Assembly: GCA_023663225.1 (NCBI GenBank)
Contig: JAMPHU010000027.1
Location: 1 to 38,929, forward strand
DNA: 38,929 bases
Reading direction: 5' to 3'
Source of the DNA: Candidatus Gastranaerophilales bacterium
Lineage (GTDB): Bacteria > Bacillota > Clostridia > Lachnospirales > Lachnospiraceae
Shown here one piece after another: positions 8,650 through 17,189 of this stretch; the stretch's first letter is position 1, and each line of letters begins with the position of its first letter. Position numbers and translations under genes: made by a program. A model generated the notes under the pieces. It made no database searches. It was not told the DNA's origin and was given only the letters and a program-made list of their open reading frames with translations.

Positions 8650-9609
8650 ATGAACCGTACCTGTATTGTGAGCGTCGTCGTCTCCTTCGGGATCAGCGCA
8701 CTGTGCGGACCGATCTTCATACCGTTTCTCAGGCGGTTGAAATGCGGTCAGACGGTCAGGGACGACGGGCCGAAAACACACCTTAAGAAGACGGGGACTC
8801 CCACTATGGGCGGGATTTTGATCCTTACGAGTCTGGCGGTGACTTCCCTGCTATACATCAGAGAATTTCCGGACATTGCGCCGGTATTGTTTTTGACATT
8901 CGGTTTCGGCCTGATCGGTCTTTTGGACGATTATATCAAGGTGGTATGCAGACGTTCCATGGGGTTGACGCCTTGGCAGAAGCTTTTGGTGCAGCTTGTG
9001 GTGACGGGGATCTTCGCATATTATCTGCTGCACTTTACCAATGTGAGCCTGGCCATGAAGATTCCCTTCTGGCAGGGCCGATACATAGATTTTGGGATAT
9101 GGAACATTCCGATTCTTTTCTTCGTGGTGCTGGGAACCGCCAACGGCACGAATCTCACGGACGGACTGGACGGTCTGGCGGGAAGTGTGACGCTGATCGT
9201 CGCGGTGTTTTTTACAGCGGTGGCAGTTGGAACGAAAAGCGGCATCATGCCCGTGACCTGTGCGGTGGCAGGCGCTCTGATGGGGTTTTTACTGTTCAAT
9301 GTCTACCCCGCCTCCGTGTTTATGGGCGACACCGGTTCCCTGGCGCTGGGCGGCTTTGTGGCGGCGTGCGGATACATGCTGCAGATGCCGTTATTTATCG
9401 CCATTGTCGGCATGGTTTATCTGTTGGAGGCGGCATCCGTCATCCTGCAGGTGGTGTATTTTAAATTGAGCGGCGGCAAGCGGATCTTTAAGATGGCTCC
9501 CCTGCATCATCATTTTGAGCTGTGCGGCTGGCCGGAGACCAGAATTGTGGCGGCGTTTACGATCTTTACCGCGATCATGTGCCTGATCGGCCTGGTCGGG
9601 TTTCATTAG
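8650..9609 (+). CDS. mraY: Phospho-N-acetylmuramoyl-pentapeptide-transferase
   Basis: The 319-aa polytopic enzyme transfers phospho-MurNAc-pentapeptide to undecaprenyl phosphate to form lipid I. Recognisable segments are KKTGTPTMGG, GLLDDYIK (catalytic Asp pair), NGTNLTDGLDGLAG, MGDTGSLALGG and the PLHHHFEL histidine motif near the C-terminus. The reading frame is open further upstream, overlapping the PBP gene. The ATG at 8650 gives the usual length and the canonical N-terminus, with GGCGGGAG just before it. A 10-nt gap separates it from murD. Confidence 0.97.
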   Translation: MNRTCIVSVVVSFGISALCGPIFIPFLRRLKCGQTVRDDGPKTHLKKTGTPTMGGILILTSLAVTSLLYIREFPDIAPVLFLTFGFGLIGLLDDYIKVVCRRSMGLTPWQKLLVQLVVTGIFAYYLLHFTNVSLAMKIPFWQGRYIDFGIWNIPILFFVVLGTANGTNLTDGLDGLAGSVTLIVAVFFTAVAVGTKSGIMPVTCAVAGALMGFLLFNVYPASVFMGDTGSLALGGFVAACGYMLQMPLFIAIVGMVYLLEAASVILQVVYFKLSGGKRIFKMAPLHHHFELCGWPETRIVAAFTIFTAIMCLIGLVGFH

Positions 9610-9619
9610 GAGGAAACAG

Positions 9620-10990
9620 ATGGGATTGGTTTTCAAAGGAAAAAAATGTTTGGTGGTGGGTTCCGGTATCAGCGGGATCGGGGCGCTCGGCCTGTTGGAG
9701 CGGCTCGGCGCTCAGGTGATTTTGTACGACGGCAACCGTGAGTTAAAAGCGGAGGAAATGCGGGAGAAACTGCCCCAGGGAAGCGGCGCACTCTGTGTCG
9801 CTGGAGACCTTTCGCCAGAGGAGGAGAGCGTGGAGATCGCCGTTTTGAGTCCCGGCGTGCCCAAGGATATCCCTCTGGCAGTCAGACTGCGTAAGCGGGG
9901 CGTGCCCATCATAGGAGAGATCGAGTTAGCCTTTCAGGCGGAGCAGGGAAGGGTGGCAGCGATCACAGGCACCAACGGCAAGACGACCACGACCACCTTG
10001 GTCGGCGAGATTATAAAGGCGCACTTGGGCGCAGACAAAACCTTTGTGGTGGGCAATATCGGGAACCCTTACACGGCGGAAGCGCCAAAGACGAGGCCCG
10101 ACACGGTGACGGTGGGTGAGATCAGTTCCTTTCAGTTGGAGACCGTGGACACTTTTCATCCGGTGGTGTCGGCGATCTTAAACATCACACCGGATCATCT
10201 CAACCGCCATCACACCATGGAAGCTTATGCGGCGGCCAAGGAGGCTGTGGCGGCAAGACAGACAAAAGAGGAGATCTGCGTTTTAAACTATGACAATTCC
10301 TACACGAGAGCGTTTGCGGACAGATGTCCTGCGCGGGTTGTGTTCTTCTCTTTGGGCGAAACGCTTAAAGAGGGATATTATCTAAACGGAGACAAAATTG
10401 TAAAAAGCGAAGGCGGAAAAGTCACAGAACTTCTGGATATCCACACAGGCATGAGACTGGTGGGGATGTGCAATGTGGAAAACGTGATGGCGGCTATCGC
10501 GATCGCGGAGGGAATGGGCGTGCCCATGGAGACCATTCTGCGGGTGGTGAAAGAGTTTCAGGCTGTGGAGCACAGAATTGAGTTTGTGGCTACCAAAGGG
10601 GGCGTGGATTATTATAATGATTCCAAAGGAACCAACCCCGACGCGGCCATCCAGGGGATTCGGGCGATGAGCAAACCCACCGTTTTGATCGGCGGCGGCT
10701 ATGACAAGGAGAGCGAGTACGACGAATGGATCGAGAGTTTTGAGGGCAAGGTGAAATGGCTGGTGCTGATCGGACAGACGAGGGAAAAGATCGCGGACTG
10801 TGCCAGGAAACACGGTTTTACACAGATTCGGTTTGCGGATACCTTTTACGAATGTTGCAAGCTCTGTACCGAACTTGCGGAGAGCGGCGATGCGGTGCTC
10901 TTGTCCCCCGCCTGCGCCAGTTGGGGAATGTTTGCCAACTACGAGGAGCGGGGACGGATATTCAAAGAGTATGTATGCGCGTTAGATTAG
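9620..10990 (+). CDS. murD: UDP-N-acetylmuramoylalanine--D-glutamate ligase
   Basis: The 456-aa cytoplasmic Mur ligase adds D-Glu to UDP-MurNAc-L-Ala. It has an N-terminal Rossmann-like UDP-binding domain (VVGSGISGIGAL), the ATP-binding loop GTNGKTTTTT near residue 116, a central domain with NITPDHLNRH, and a C-terminal domain with YNDSKGTNPDA and SPACASWGMF. AGGAGG lies 6 nt before the ATG. It is the only Mur ligase in this cluster; murC, murE and murF are not in the window. Confidence 0.97.
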   Translation: MGLVFKGKKCLVVGSGISGIGALGLLERLGAQVILYDGNRELKAEEMREKLPQGSGALCVAGDLSPEEESVEIAVLSPGVPKDIPLAVRLRKRGVPIIGEIELAFQAEQGRVAAITGTNGKTTTTTLVGEIIKAHLGADKTFVVGNIGNPYTAEAPKTRPDTVTVGEISSFQLETVDTFHPVVSAILNITPDHLNRHHTMEAYAAAKEAVAARQTKEEICVLNYDNSYTRAFADRCPARVVFFSLGETLKEGYYLNGDKIVKSEGGKVTELLDIHTGMRLVGMCNVENVMAAIAIAEGMGVPMETILRVVKEFQAVEHRIEFVATKGGVDYYNDSKGTNPDAAIQGIRAMSKPTVLIGGGYDKESEYDEWIESFEGKVKWLVLIGQTREKIADCARKHGFTQIRFADTFYECCKLCTELAESGDAVLLSPACASWGMFANYEERGRIFKEYVCALD

Positions 10991-11003
10991 GATAGGAGCG
11001 GTT

Positions 11004-12173
11004 ATGGCGGCACGAAAAGCGGGGAGACGCAGAAGAAAAGAACAATCTGAATATTTTTTTGACTACAGCCTTTTGTTTATCGTGCTGTTTTTGCTGGGGT
11101 TTGGTCTGGTGATGGTATATTCCGCCAGCTATTACGAGGCGTTTTCGGACTACGAGGACGCCGCATACTACTTAAAACGCCAGCTTGCCGCGGATATCAT
11201 CGGACTGGTGGCCATGATTGCAGTGGCCAACATCCCCTATCATTTTTGGGAGAGATTTGCCGTGGCGGGTTATGCGGTGGCTGTGGTTCTGATCTTTTTG
11301 GTTCTGACGCCTTTGGGGATCGAGAGCCACGGCGCCAGAAGATGGATCGGCCTGCCGGGTCTGCCGTTTAACTTACAGCCCGCTGAGGTGGCGAAGCTGT
11401 GTATGATCTTGTTTTTGGCGTCCATGGTATGTAAGATGAAAAAGAGTGTGCGGACGATGAAGGGGTTTATCACCATGATTCTGGTGCCGCTGCCTATCGT
11501 GATCCTGGTCAAGATGGTCACGGAAAATTTGAGTTCCGCTATCATCATTCTGGGCATCGCAATGCTCATGGTGTTCGTGGCCAGTCCCGATTACAAGAAA
11601 TGGATCATCATGGGGTCCATAGCGGCGGTGGCGGTGACGATTTTGGTCTTGGTGATCGTGAACGCGGGGGCGGACGGTGCGGAAGGATTCCGAAGCGACC
11701 GCATCCGTGCCTGGGTCGATCCGGAGAGCGACGCCCAGGGAAAAGGATTCCAGACCTTGCAGGCTCTCTACGCGATAGGAAGCGGGGGGATATGGGGCAA
11801 GGGACTTGGGCAGAGTATGCAGAAGTTGAGCTTTCTGCCGGAGGCGCAGAATGACATGATCTTTTCCATTATCTGCGAGGAACTGGGACTTTTTGGAGCG
11901 ATTGCCATCATATTGATGTTTATTTTGTTGTTATGGCGCATGATGATCATTGCCAACAATGCGTCGGATTTGTTTGGAGCGCTGCTAGTGGTAGGCGTGA
12001 TGGGACATATCGCCATCCAGGCGATCTTAAATATCGCCGTTGTGACCAACACGGTGCCCAACACAGGAATTTCCCTGCCTTTTATCAGCTACGGAGGCTC
12101 GTCCGTGATGTTTTTGCTGATCGAGATCGGCCTGGTCTTGAGCGTGGCCAAGAGGATCCAGCTCAAAACGTGA
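11004..12173 (+). CDS. ftsW: FtsW, SEDS-family septal peptidoglycan polymerase
   Basis: The 389-aa SEDS protein has a basic N-terminus and about ten hydrophobic segments. SEDS hallmarks include the segment GARRWIGLPG, KGLGQSMQKLSFLPEAQNDM in the large loop, and PFISYGGSS near the C-terminus. FtsW polymerises lipid II together with its class B PBP partner, here encoded a few genes upstream. A SpoVE role is possible because this family gave rise to both in Firmicutes; only one copy is in the window. Confidence 0.95.
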   Translation: MAARKAGRRRRKEQSEYFFDYSLLFIVLFLLGFGLVMVYSASYYEAFSDYEDAAYYLKRQLAADIIGLVAMIAVANIPYHFWERFAVAGYAVAVVLIFLVLTPLGIESHGARRWIGLPGLPFNLQPAEVAKLCMILFLASMVCKMKKSVRTMKGFITMILVPLPIVILVKMVTENLSSAIIILGIAMLMVFVASPDYKKWIIMGSIAAVAVTILVLVIVNAGADGAEGFRSDRIRAWVDPESDAQGKGFQTLQALYAIGSGGIWGKGLGQSMQKLSFLPEAQNDMIFSIICEELGLFGAIAIILMFILLLWRMMIIANNASDLFGALLVVGVMGHIAIQAILNIAVVTNTVPNTGISLPFISYGGSSVMFLLIEIGLVLSVAKRIQLKT

Positions 12174-12243
12174 GCTGTCACAAAGAAACACCGTCTGCAT
12201 AGTATAGAACAGGTCTTTCAATTTTGGAACCGGATGGTGTTAC

Positions 12244-13506
12244 ATGGACTCTATTCATATTCAGGGCGGCGTCCCGCTGCAGGGACGAGTCTGTATTCAA
12301 GGCTCTAAAAATGCAGCGCTGCCTGTTTTGGCGGCTTCGCTGCTTACCAAAGAGACCTCCTGCATCCGTAATTGTCCAAGGATCGCGGATGTATACCGGA
12401 TGGTCAGTCTGCTGAAGAGTCTGGGCTGTAAGGTGGTATGGGAAGACGGCGGGGTGCGGGTGAACCCTGTATGTGTGTGCAGAGGAGAGATGCCGAAAGA
12501 TGCCATCATGGGTATGCGTTCGTCTTTGTGTCTTTTGGGGGCCATGCTGGGCAGATGTAACGAAGTGGTCATGGAATATCCGGGCGGCTGTGTGATAGGA
12601 GAGCGGCCCATCGATCTGCATCTTGACGCCCTGAAGAAAATGGGGGTGCAGTTTGTGGAGGAGTCCGGCCGTCTGCATGCAAAAGCCTTGAGTGGACTCC
12701 ACGGAGCCAAGATCGTATTTCCCGCGGTCAGCGTGGGCGCTACGGAAAATGTTGTCCTGGCGGCTGTTCTTGCGGAGGGGGACACTGAGGTGTTTGGGGC
12801 TGCGTTAGAGCCGGAGGTGACGACGCTCTGCCGTTATTTACAGTGCTGCGGGGCGGTGATAGAGGGAGTCGGAACTGACAGGCTCCAGATCACGGGGCGT
12901 TGTGGAAGAGTGTTACACGGGGCCGAATTTCGAATCCCGTCGGATCGCATTGTGGCGGGCACGTATCTCTTTGGCTGTATTGCCACCGGAGGCAGTGTTT
13001 TTTTGGAAGGCGCGCCGAACGATCAGATGGAGTCGGTGTTGTCTGTGGCGGAGGAGATGGGAAGTCAGTGCGATTTGGTCAAGGAGGGCGTCTATATCCA
13101 ATCGCCCAGAAAACCGCTTTTGCCGTCCGGTATTCGGACGGAGCCATATCCCGGATTTCCCACGGATCTGCAGTCCATGGCGCTCGCCGCCATGACCATA
13201 GGCGAGGGCAGTTGTCTGATCGAGGAGACGATCTTTGAGGATCGTTTTCGCGTGGTGGAACCGTTAGTCCAAATGGGAGCTGACATTGTGGTGCAGGATT
13301 CGCACAGGGTGATAGTGAAAGGCGTGCCCCGCATGAAGGGAACCTTGGTGGAGGCGAGAGAGCTGCGCGGCGGAGCGGCTCTGGTATTGGCGGGACTGCT
13401 GGCGGAGGGAACCACACAGGTGTGCGGCGTCACTTATATAGACAGAGGATATGAGAATATCTGTAAAGACTTAAGAGAGTTAGGAGCGCGGATCGTCAGT
13501 GTTTAG
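12244..13506 (+). CDS. murA: UDP-N-acetylglucosamine 1-carboxyvinyltransferase
   Basis: The 420-aa EPSP-synthase-fold enzyme transfers enolpyruvate from PEP to UDP-GlcNAc, the committed step of peptidoglycan synthesis. GSKNAALPVLAA (residues 20-31) carries the conserved Lys-Asn pair. The catalytic cysteine is present at residue 116 in GGCVIGERPID, so the fosfomycin-sensitive form of the site is kept. PTDLQS and RFRVVEPLVQMGA follow. It sits between ftsW and ftsQ, where murG/murB are found in Bacillus. Its 3' end overlaps ftsQ by 8 nt, implying translational coupling. Confidence 0.95.
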   Translation: MDSIHIQGGVPLQGRVCIQGSKNAALPVLAASLLTKETSCIRNCPRIADVYRMVSLLKSLGCKVVWEDGGVRVNPVCVCRGEMPKDAIMGMRSSLCLLGAMLGRCNEVVMEYPGGCVIGERPIDLHLDALKKMGVQFVEESGRLHAKALSGLHGAKIVFPAVSVGATENVVLAAVLAEGDTEVFGAALEPEVTTLCRYLQCCGAVIEGVGTDRLQITGRCGRVLHGAEFRIPSDRIVAGTYLFGCIATGGSVFLEGAPNDQMESVLSVAEEMGSQCDLVKEGVYIQSPRKPLLPSGIRTEPYPGFPTDLQSMALAAMTIGEGSCLIEETIFEDRFRVVEPLVQMGADIVVQDSHRVIVKGVPRMKGTLVEARELRGGAALVLAGLLAEGTTQVCGVTYIDRGYENICKDLRELGARIVSV

Positions 13507-14233
13507 AACAAGAGGAAGGATAGGCGTAATCATACTGGTGTTTGTCGTGGTGTCCGCGGTTCTCATAGGGGCGGGCGGCTATGTGTGGGCCACCTACACG
13601 ATTAAGACTGTCTACGTGGAGGGCAATGTCCATTACACGGAGGACGAGATCAAAGAGTATGTCATGTCAGGCCCCTTCGGAAACAATTCGCTGTATCTGT
13701 CGCTGCGGTACGAAAACAGAAGTATTTTGAATGTCCCTTTTGTGGACGCGATGGATGTGGATATTCTTTCTCCGGATACGATCCGGATCACGGTGTACGA
13801 GAAAGCGTTGGCTGGATACGTGAAATATCTGGACACCTATATGTATTTTGATAAGGACGGATATGTGGTGGAGGGATCCAGTATCCTGACAGTGGGTGTT
13901 CCCCAGGTCACAGGACTGCACTTTGATCATGTGGTCCTGGGCGAACCGCTGCCCGTGGAGGATGAAGAGGTGTTCGATCATGTGATGGACATCACAAAGC
14001 TGCTGAATAAATATGAACTTGTCGTGGACAAGATCTATTTTCAGTCCACGGGCGGAGTGACGATCTATTTTGGGGACGTCAAGGTGATGCTTGGCAGCGA
14101 TTATGCCAATCTGGAGGACAAGGTGATGCTGCTTCCGGAGTTTCTGCCCAGCCTTTCGGGGAAAAGCGGAACCCTGCAGATGGAGAACTATGACGGGGAC
14201 AACGGCAAATATACTTTTAACCCCAGTCAATAA
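13499..14233 (+). CDS. ftsQ: Cell division protein FtsQ/DivIB
   Basis: The 244-aa bitopic protein starts at a GTG inside the 3' end of murA. A short basic N-terminus precedes one membrane span (about residues 9-30). A POTRA domain follows (TIKTVYVEGNVHYTEDEIKEYV, split near residues 35-56), and then the FtsQ beta domain to the end. It bridges FtsL/DivIC and the septal synthase. It is short for the family because it lacks a long cytoplasmic tail. It is the last gene of the operon before the separate ftsZ promoter. Confidence 0.9.
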   Translation: MFRTRGRIGVIILVFVVVSAVLIGAGGYVWATYTIKTVYVEGNVHYTEDEIKEYVMSGPFGNNSLYLSLRYENRSILNVPFVDAMDVDILSPDTIRITVYEKALAGYVKYLDTYMYFDKDGYVVEGSSILTVGVPQVTGLHFDHVVLGEPLPVEDEEVFDHVMDITKLLNKYELVVDKIYFQSTGGVTIYFGDVKVMLGSDYANLEDKVMLLPEFLPSLSGKSGTLQMENYDGDNGKYTFNPSQ

Positions 14234-14272
14234 AACTTTTAACTGAAACTTGTAAATTTTCAAAAAAATGGG

Positions 14273-14301
14273 TTGCTAAATTTGTAAAATGATTATATGA
14301 T
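14273..14301 (+). promoter_or_regulatory. Sigma-A promoter of ftsZ
   Basis: TTGCTA (14273-14278), a 17-bp spacer and TATGAT (14296-14301) lie in the AT-rich 129-nt gap between ftsQ and ftsZ. This gives ftsZ expression independent of the long upstream operon. Confidence 0.7.
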
Positions 14302-14346
14302 AGACTATATGGAGTTTAATAGGGAAGCGTGTGTGCTTGTCTGGAA

Positions 14347-14355
14347 AGAGGAGGA
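14347..14355 (+). promoter_or_regulatory. Strong ribosome binding site that fixes a TTG start for ftsZ
   Basis: AGAGGAGGA lies 7 nt before TTG at 14363. There is no in-frame ATG near it, and the protein from this TTG begins with the normal short FtsZ N-terminus. Confidence 0.8.
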
Positions 14356-14362
14356 TTAACCT

Positions 14363-15541
14363 TTGCTGGAGATTAAGACGAACGAGGCTGAATCTGCTGC
14401 CAAGATCATTGTAGTGGGTGTAGGCGGTGCAGGTAATAATGCTGTAAATAGAATGATCGATGAACAGATAGATGGTGTGGAATTTATCGGAGTGAATACG
14501 GACAAGCAGGCATTGCAGCTCTGCAAGGCACCCAGATTGCTCCAGATCGGCGAGAAGCTGACCAAGGGATTGGGCGCGGGCGCGAAGCCTGAAGTGGGCG
14601 AGAAAGCTGCCGAGGAGAGTTCCGAGGAGATCGCCGCTGCGCTGGAAGGGGCGGACATGGTGTTTGTCACTTGTGGCATGGGCGGCGGCACAGGCACGGG
14701 CGCGGCTCCCGTTGTGGCGCGGCTGGCCAAGGATATGGGGATTTTGACGGTGGGGGTTGTGACCAAGCCTTTTCGGTTTGAGGCCAAGACTCGTATGGTC
14801 AATGCCTTGAGCGGTATCGAGCGCATCAAGGCCAATGTGGACACCTTGATCGTCATTCCCAACGACAAGCTTTTGGAGATCGTGGACAGGCGTACCACCA
14901 TGCCGGAAGCGCTCAAGAAGGCGGATGAGGTATTACAGCAGGCAGTACAGGGCATCACGGATCTGATCAATGTGCCCGCTGTGATCAACTTAGACTTTGC
15001 GGATGTTCAGACCGTTATGAAGGACAAGGGGATCGCGCATATCGGCATAGGCGAAGGCAAGGGCGACGACAAGGCTTTGGAGGCTGTCAAGATGGCGGTG
15101 GAGAGTCCTCTGCTGGAGACCAAGATAACCGGCGCGAGCCATGTGATCCTCAATATTTCCGGCGATATCAGCCTTGCGGACGCCAACGACGCGGCAAGCT
15201 ATGTGCAGGATCAGGCGGGCGACGAGGTCAATATTATATTTGGTGCGATGTATGATGCGAACCGTTCTGACAGTTGTGTGATCACTGTGATCGCGACTGG
15301 CTTGGAGGAAGCGGTGGAGCCTCAAATGCAGAACAGGTTGGGAGGCGCGTACAGACAACCCACTCCCCCGATCGCGCAAAACCCCATGAAAAATATGAAT
15401 TTACAGTCCTCCGGTATAGGGGGACAGCAGGGCGCTCCCAAGCCGGTGCAGCCTTTGTCCAGTATCCAGAGGCCCGCGGACATCAGAAGCTCTGTGGAGG
15501 AGAAGTCCTTAAAAATTCCGGATTTTTTGCAGAGACATTAG
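14363..15541 (+). CDS. ftsZ: Cell division GTPase FtsZ
   Basis: The 392-aa tubulin homologue forms the Z ring. [11 protein letters not shown] (residues 21-31) and the tubulin signature GGGTGTG (107-113) form the nucleotide site. NLDFADV and the C-terminal tubulin-like domain follow, then a Gln/Pro-rich linker and a conserved tail, KIPDFLQRH, that docks membrane tethers and regulators. It starts with TTG, which is rare for such a highly expressed gene. It has its own promoter and is followed by a large hairpin at 15552-15676, so it is probably monocistronic. ftsA is not next to it, as is usual in this group. Confidence 0.98.
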   Translation: MLEIKTNEAESAAKIIVVGVGGAGNNAVNRMIDEQIDGVEFIGVNTDKQALQLCKAPRLLQIGEKLTKGLGAGAKPEVGEKAAEESSEEIAAALEGADMVFVTCGMGGGTGTGAAPVVARLAKDMGILTVGVVTKPFRFEAKTRMVNALSGIERIKANVDTLIVIPNDKLLEIVDRRTTMPEALKKADEVLQQAVQGITDLINVPAVINLDFADVQTVMKDKGIAHIGIGEGKGDDKALEAVKMAVESPLLETKITGASHVILNISGDISLADANDAASYVQDQAGDEVNIIFGAMYDANRSDSCVITVIATGLEEAVEPQMQNRLGGAYRQPTPPIAQNPMKNMNLQSSGIGGQQGAPKPVQPLSSIQRPADIRSSVEEKSLKIPDFLQRH

Positions 15542-15551
15542 TAGAGAGGAT

Positions 15552-15676
15552 AAAGAGGCGCTGTCGCGTGATAGCAATTTCTGCCGTTCCATACATCATA
15601 TTTTGTTCCGAAGCGGTGGCTGGTCACAAAATATGATGTATGGAACGGCCATTAGCTGTCATGCGGCAGCTCTTTT
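15552..15676. repeat. Nested double palindrome after ftsZ, probable terminator
   Basis: The outer arms (about 15552-15575 and 15653-15676) are the GGCTGTCGCATGATAGC-type hairpin seen after lgt, ending in TTTT. Inside is a perfect 24-bp palindrome, 15583-15606 against 15626-15649, around a 19-nt loop (15607-15625, TCCGAAGCGGTGGCTGGTC). Similar inner palindromes with the same loop length lie at 19349 and 31273. Just downstream, CTGAACTGTTA (15687-15697) matches the terminal repeat of the elements at 2274 and 27864. Confidence 0.8.
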
Positions 15677-15734
15677 ATGCGCAGGACTGAACTGTTACAC
15701 ATGCGGCCCGCGCGACGAGTAAATAGGTGAGAGT

Positions 15735-16286
15735 ATGAAATGGTTGATTGCTTCAGATATTCACGGTTCCGCGTATTATTGCAACAAGTTGTTGGAGGCG
15801 TATGACAGAGAGGGCGCGGATCGGATGCTGCTCTTGGGAGATTTGCTCTATCATGGCCCCCGCAATGATCTGCCCGAAGGATATGCGCCGAAAGAAGTCA
15901 TTCGTCTTTTGAACGAGAGGCGGGAGCAGATTGTGTGCGTGCGCGGCAACTGCGAGGCGGAGGTGGACCAGATGGTGCTGCAGTTTCCCGTGATGGCGGA
16001 TTACTGTATTCTGTGTGTAGAGGATCGGGTGATCTATGCCACCCATGGTCATCTGTGGGGCGAGGACGATCCGCCGGCTTTTTTGAGCGGGGATATTCTG
16101 CTCTGCGGGCATACGCATATCCCGGGTTTTGTGGAGCATGAGGGGTATCTGTACATGAATCCGGGATCCGTGTCTCTTCCCAAGGAAGGCAGCTATCACG
16201 GCTATATGACTCTCTATGGCGGGCTGTTTGAGTGGAAGGATTTGGAGGGAAATGTGAGGTTGTCGAAAGACCTCAGAAGAAATTAG
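15735..16286 (+). CDS. yfcE: YfcE/MJ0936-family metallophosphodiesterase
   Basis: The 183-aa calcineurin-like protein carries the two-metal site motifs of the YfcE family: SDIHG (residues 7-11), GDLLYHGPRN, RGNCE (about 74-78), THGH and GHTHIPG near residues 129-135. MNPGSVSLPK completes the fold. The family hydrolyses simple phosphodiesters in vitro; the physiological substrate is not established. The 3' end of the gene contains a Spo0A-box match belonging to the spoIIGA promoter region. RBS: AGGTGAGAG before the ATG. Confidence 0.92.
   Translation: MKWLIASDIHGSAYYCNKLLEAYDREGADRMLLLGDLLYHGPRNDLPEGYAPKEVIRLLNERREQIVCVRGNCEAEVDQMVLQFPVMADYCILCVEDRVIYATHGHLWGEDDPPAFLSGDILLCGHTHIPGFVEHEGYLYMNPGSVSLPKEGSYHGYMTLYGGLFEWKDLEGNVRLSKDLRRN
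16261..16267 (+). promoter_or_regulatory. Spo0A box (TGTCGAA)
   Basis: An exact match to the 0A-box consensus TGNCGAA lies 37 nt upstream of the spoIIGA -35 element, inside the end of the phosphodiesterase gene. A second, one-mismatch box (TGACAAA, 16305-16311) overlaps the -35. This resembles the two-site layout upstream of Bacillus spoIIG. Confidence 0.6.
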
Positions 16287-16303
16287 ATTTTCCCGCCTTC
16301 TTT

Positions 16304-16336
16304 TTGACAAAATCTAAAGACATCACCCTTTATAAT
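16304..16336 (+). promoter_or_regulatory. spoIIG-type promoter with an over-long spacer
   Basis: TTGACA (16304-16309) and TATAAT (16331-16336) are both perfect consensus hexamers but are 21 bp apart. The Bacillus subtilis spoIIG promoter, which needs Spo0A~P with sigma-A, has the same peculiarity (about 22 bp). Confidence 0.7.
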
Positions 16337-16355
16337 GATTATGAAAAGGGTGATG
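16321..16355. promoter_or_regulatory. 11-bp perfect inverted repeat around the spoIIGA -10 and ribosome binding site
   Basis: CATCACCCTTT (16321-16331) and AAAGGGTGATG (16345-16355) are perfect complements 13 nt apart. The -10 hexamer begins at the end of the left arm, and the right arm contains the GGTGAT ribosome-binding sequence before the ATG at 16358. A transcript starting near 16343 lacks the left arm, whereas a read-through transcript would contain both. Confidence 0.7.
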
Positions 16356-16357
16356 AA

Positions 16358-17176
16358 ATGTATTATGAACTTTATGTAGACAGTTTATTTCTTGTGAACT
16401 TTTGCATGAATCTATTTCTTCTGCTGCTGGTGAACGAGAGGACGCATCGCACTGCCACGCGTTTTCGTCTGATCTTAGGAGCCGCGGCGGGAGCGGTTCT
16501 TTTTCTATTCCCCTTTTTTTGTAATGGTCCTGTGGGACCAAAGGTAATATTGGGAGCCATATGCGGCGTGTGCAGTATGCTCTTTCTCTCTTTTCGCGTG
16601 AGGAGTGTAAGGGCGTTTTTCGGACTGTTTGAAAAGCTGCTTCGCTACTCTTTTTTGATGGGTGGAGCGCTTTTGTTTCTCATACGATGCCTGTCGCGGA
16701 TTTTTCCTGCATTTCGAGATTATGTGACAGGTATTTTTGGGATCATAGGCGTGGGAGCAATGGTGTTCCTTTTCTTTTTCTATCGCAGGGAGACGGATGG
16801 TGCGGGGTTTTGTACGGCGGTTCTTGTGTGTGGAGAGCGCAGGGAGAGTGTTTCGGCACTTTTGGATACCGGCAACTCTCTGACGGAGCCAATCAGCGGC
16901 AAGCCGGTATCCGTGCTGGATAAGGAGGTCTTTGACAGACTTTGGGAGCAGGAACCCGCCTACTTTCGGGTGATTCCCTACCACAGCATCGGCAGGAATA
17001 AAGGGCTGCTAAAAGGGTATCTTTTGCCTGAACTGCGTCTGGAGCTTGACGGTGTGGTCAAGATCTGTCGGGATGTGTATATTGCGGTGGGAGAGGAACC
17101 AGTGTCTGAAGAGAATCAAGAGAAATGGCAGAAGGTGAAATTGATTGTGAATCCCGAGTTGCTGTATCGGGTTTGA
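16358..17176 (+). CDS. spoIIGA: SpoIIGA, membrane aspartic protease that activates pro-sigma-E
   Basis: The 272-aa protein has an N-terminal half of about five membrane spans (from [20 protein letters not shown]) and a soluble C-terminal half with the aspartic-protease motif LLDTGNSL, catalytic Asp at about residue 170. SpoIIGA sits in the sporulation septum and, triggered by SpoIIR, removes the pro-sequence of sigma-E. The ATG at 16358 gives the family N-terminus; the frame is open upstream but encodes nothing family-like. sigE follows 13 nt later. Regulation: see the Spo0A-type promoter at 16304-16336. Confidence 0.93.
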   Translation: MYYELYVDSLFLVNFCMNLFLLLLVNERTHRTATRFRLILGAAAGAVLFLFPFFCNGPVGPKVILGAICGVCSMLFLSFRVRSVRAFFGLFEKLLRYSFLMGGALLFLIRCLSRIFPAFRDYVTGIFGIIGVGAMVFLFFFYRRETDGAGFCTAVLVCGERRESVSALLDTGNSLTEPISGKPVSVLDKEVFDRLWEQEPAYFRVIPYHSIGRNKGLLKGYLLPELRLELDGVVKICRDVYIAVGEEPVSEENQEKWQKVKLIVNPELLYRV

Positions 17177-17189
17177 AAGGAAGGTAAGA

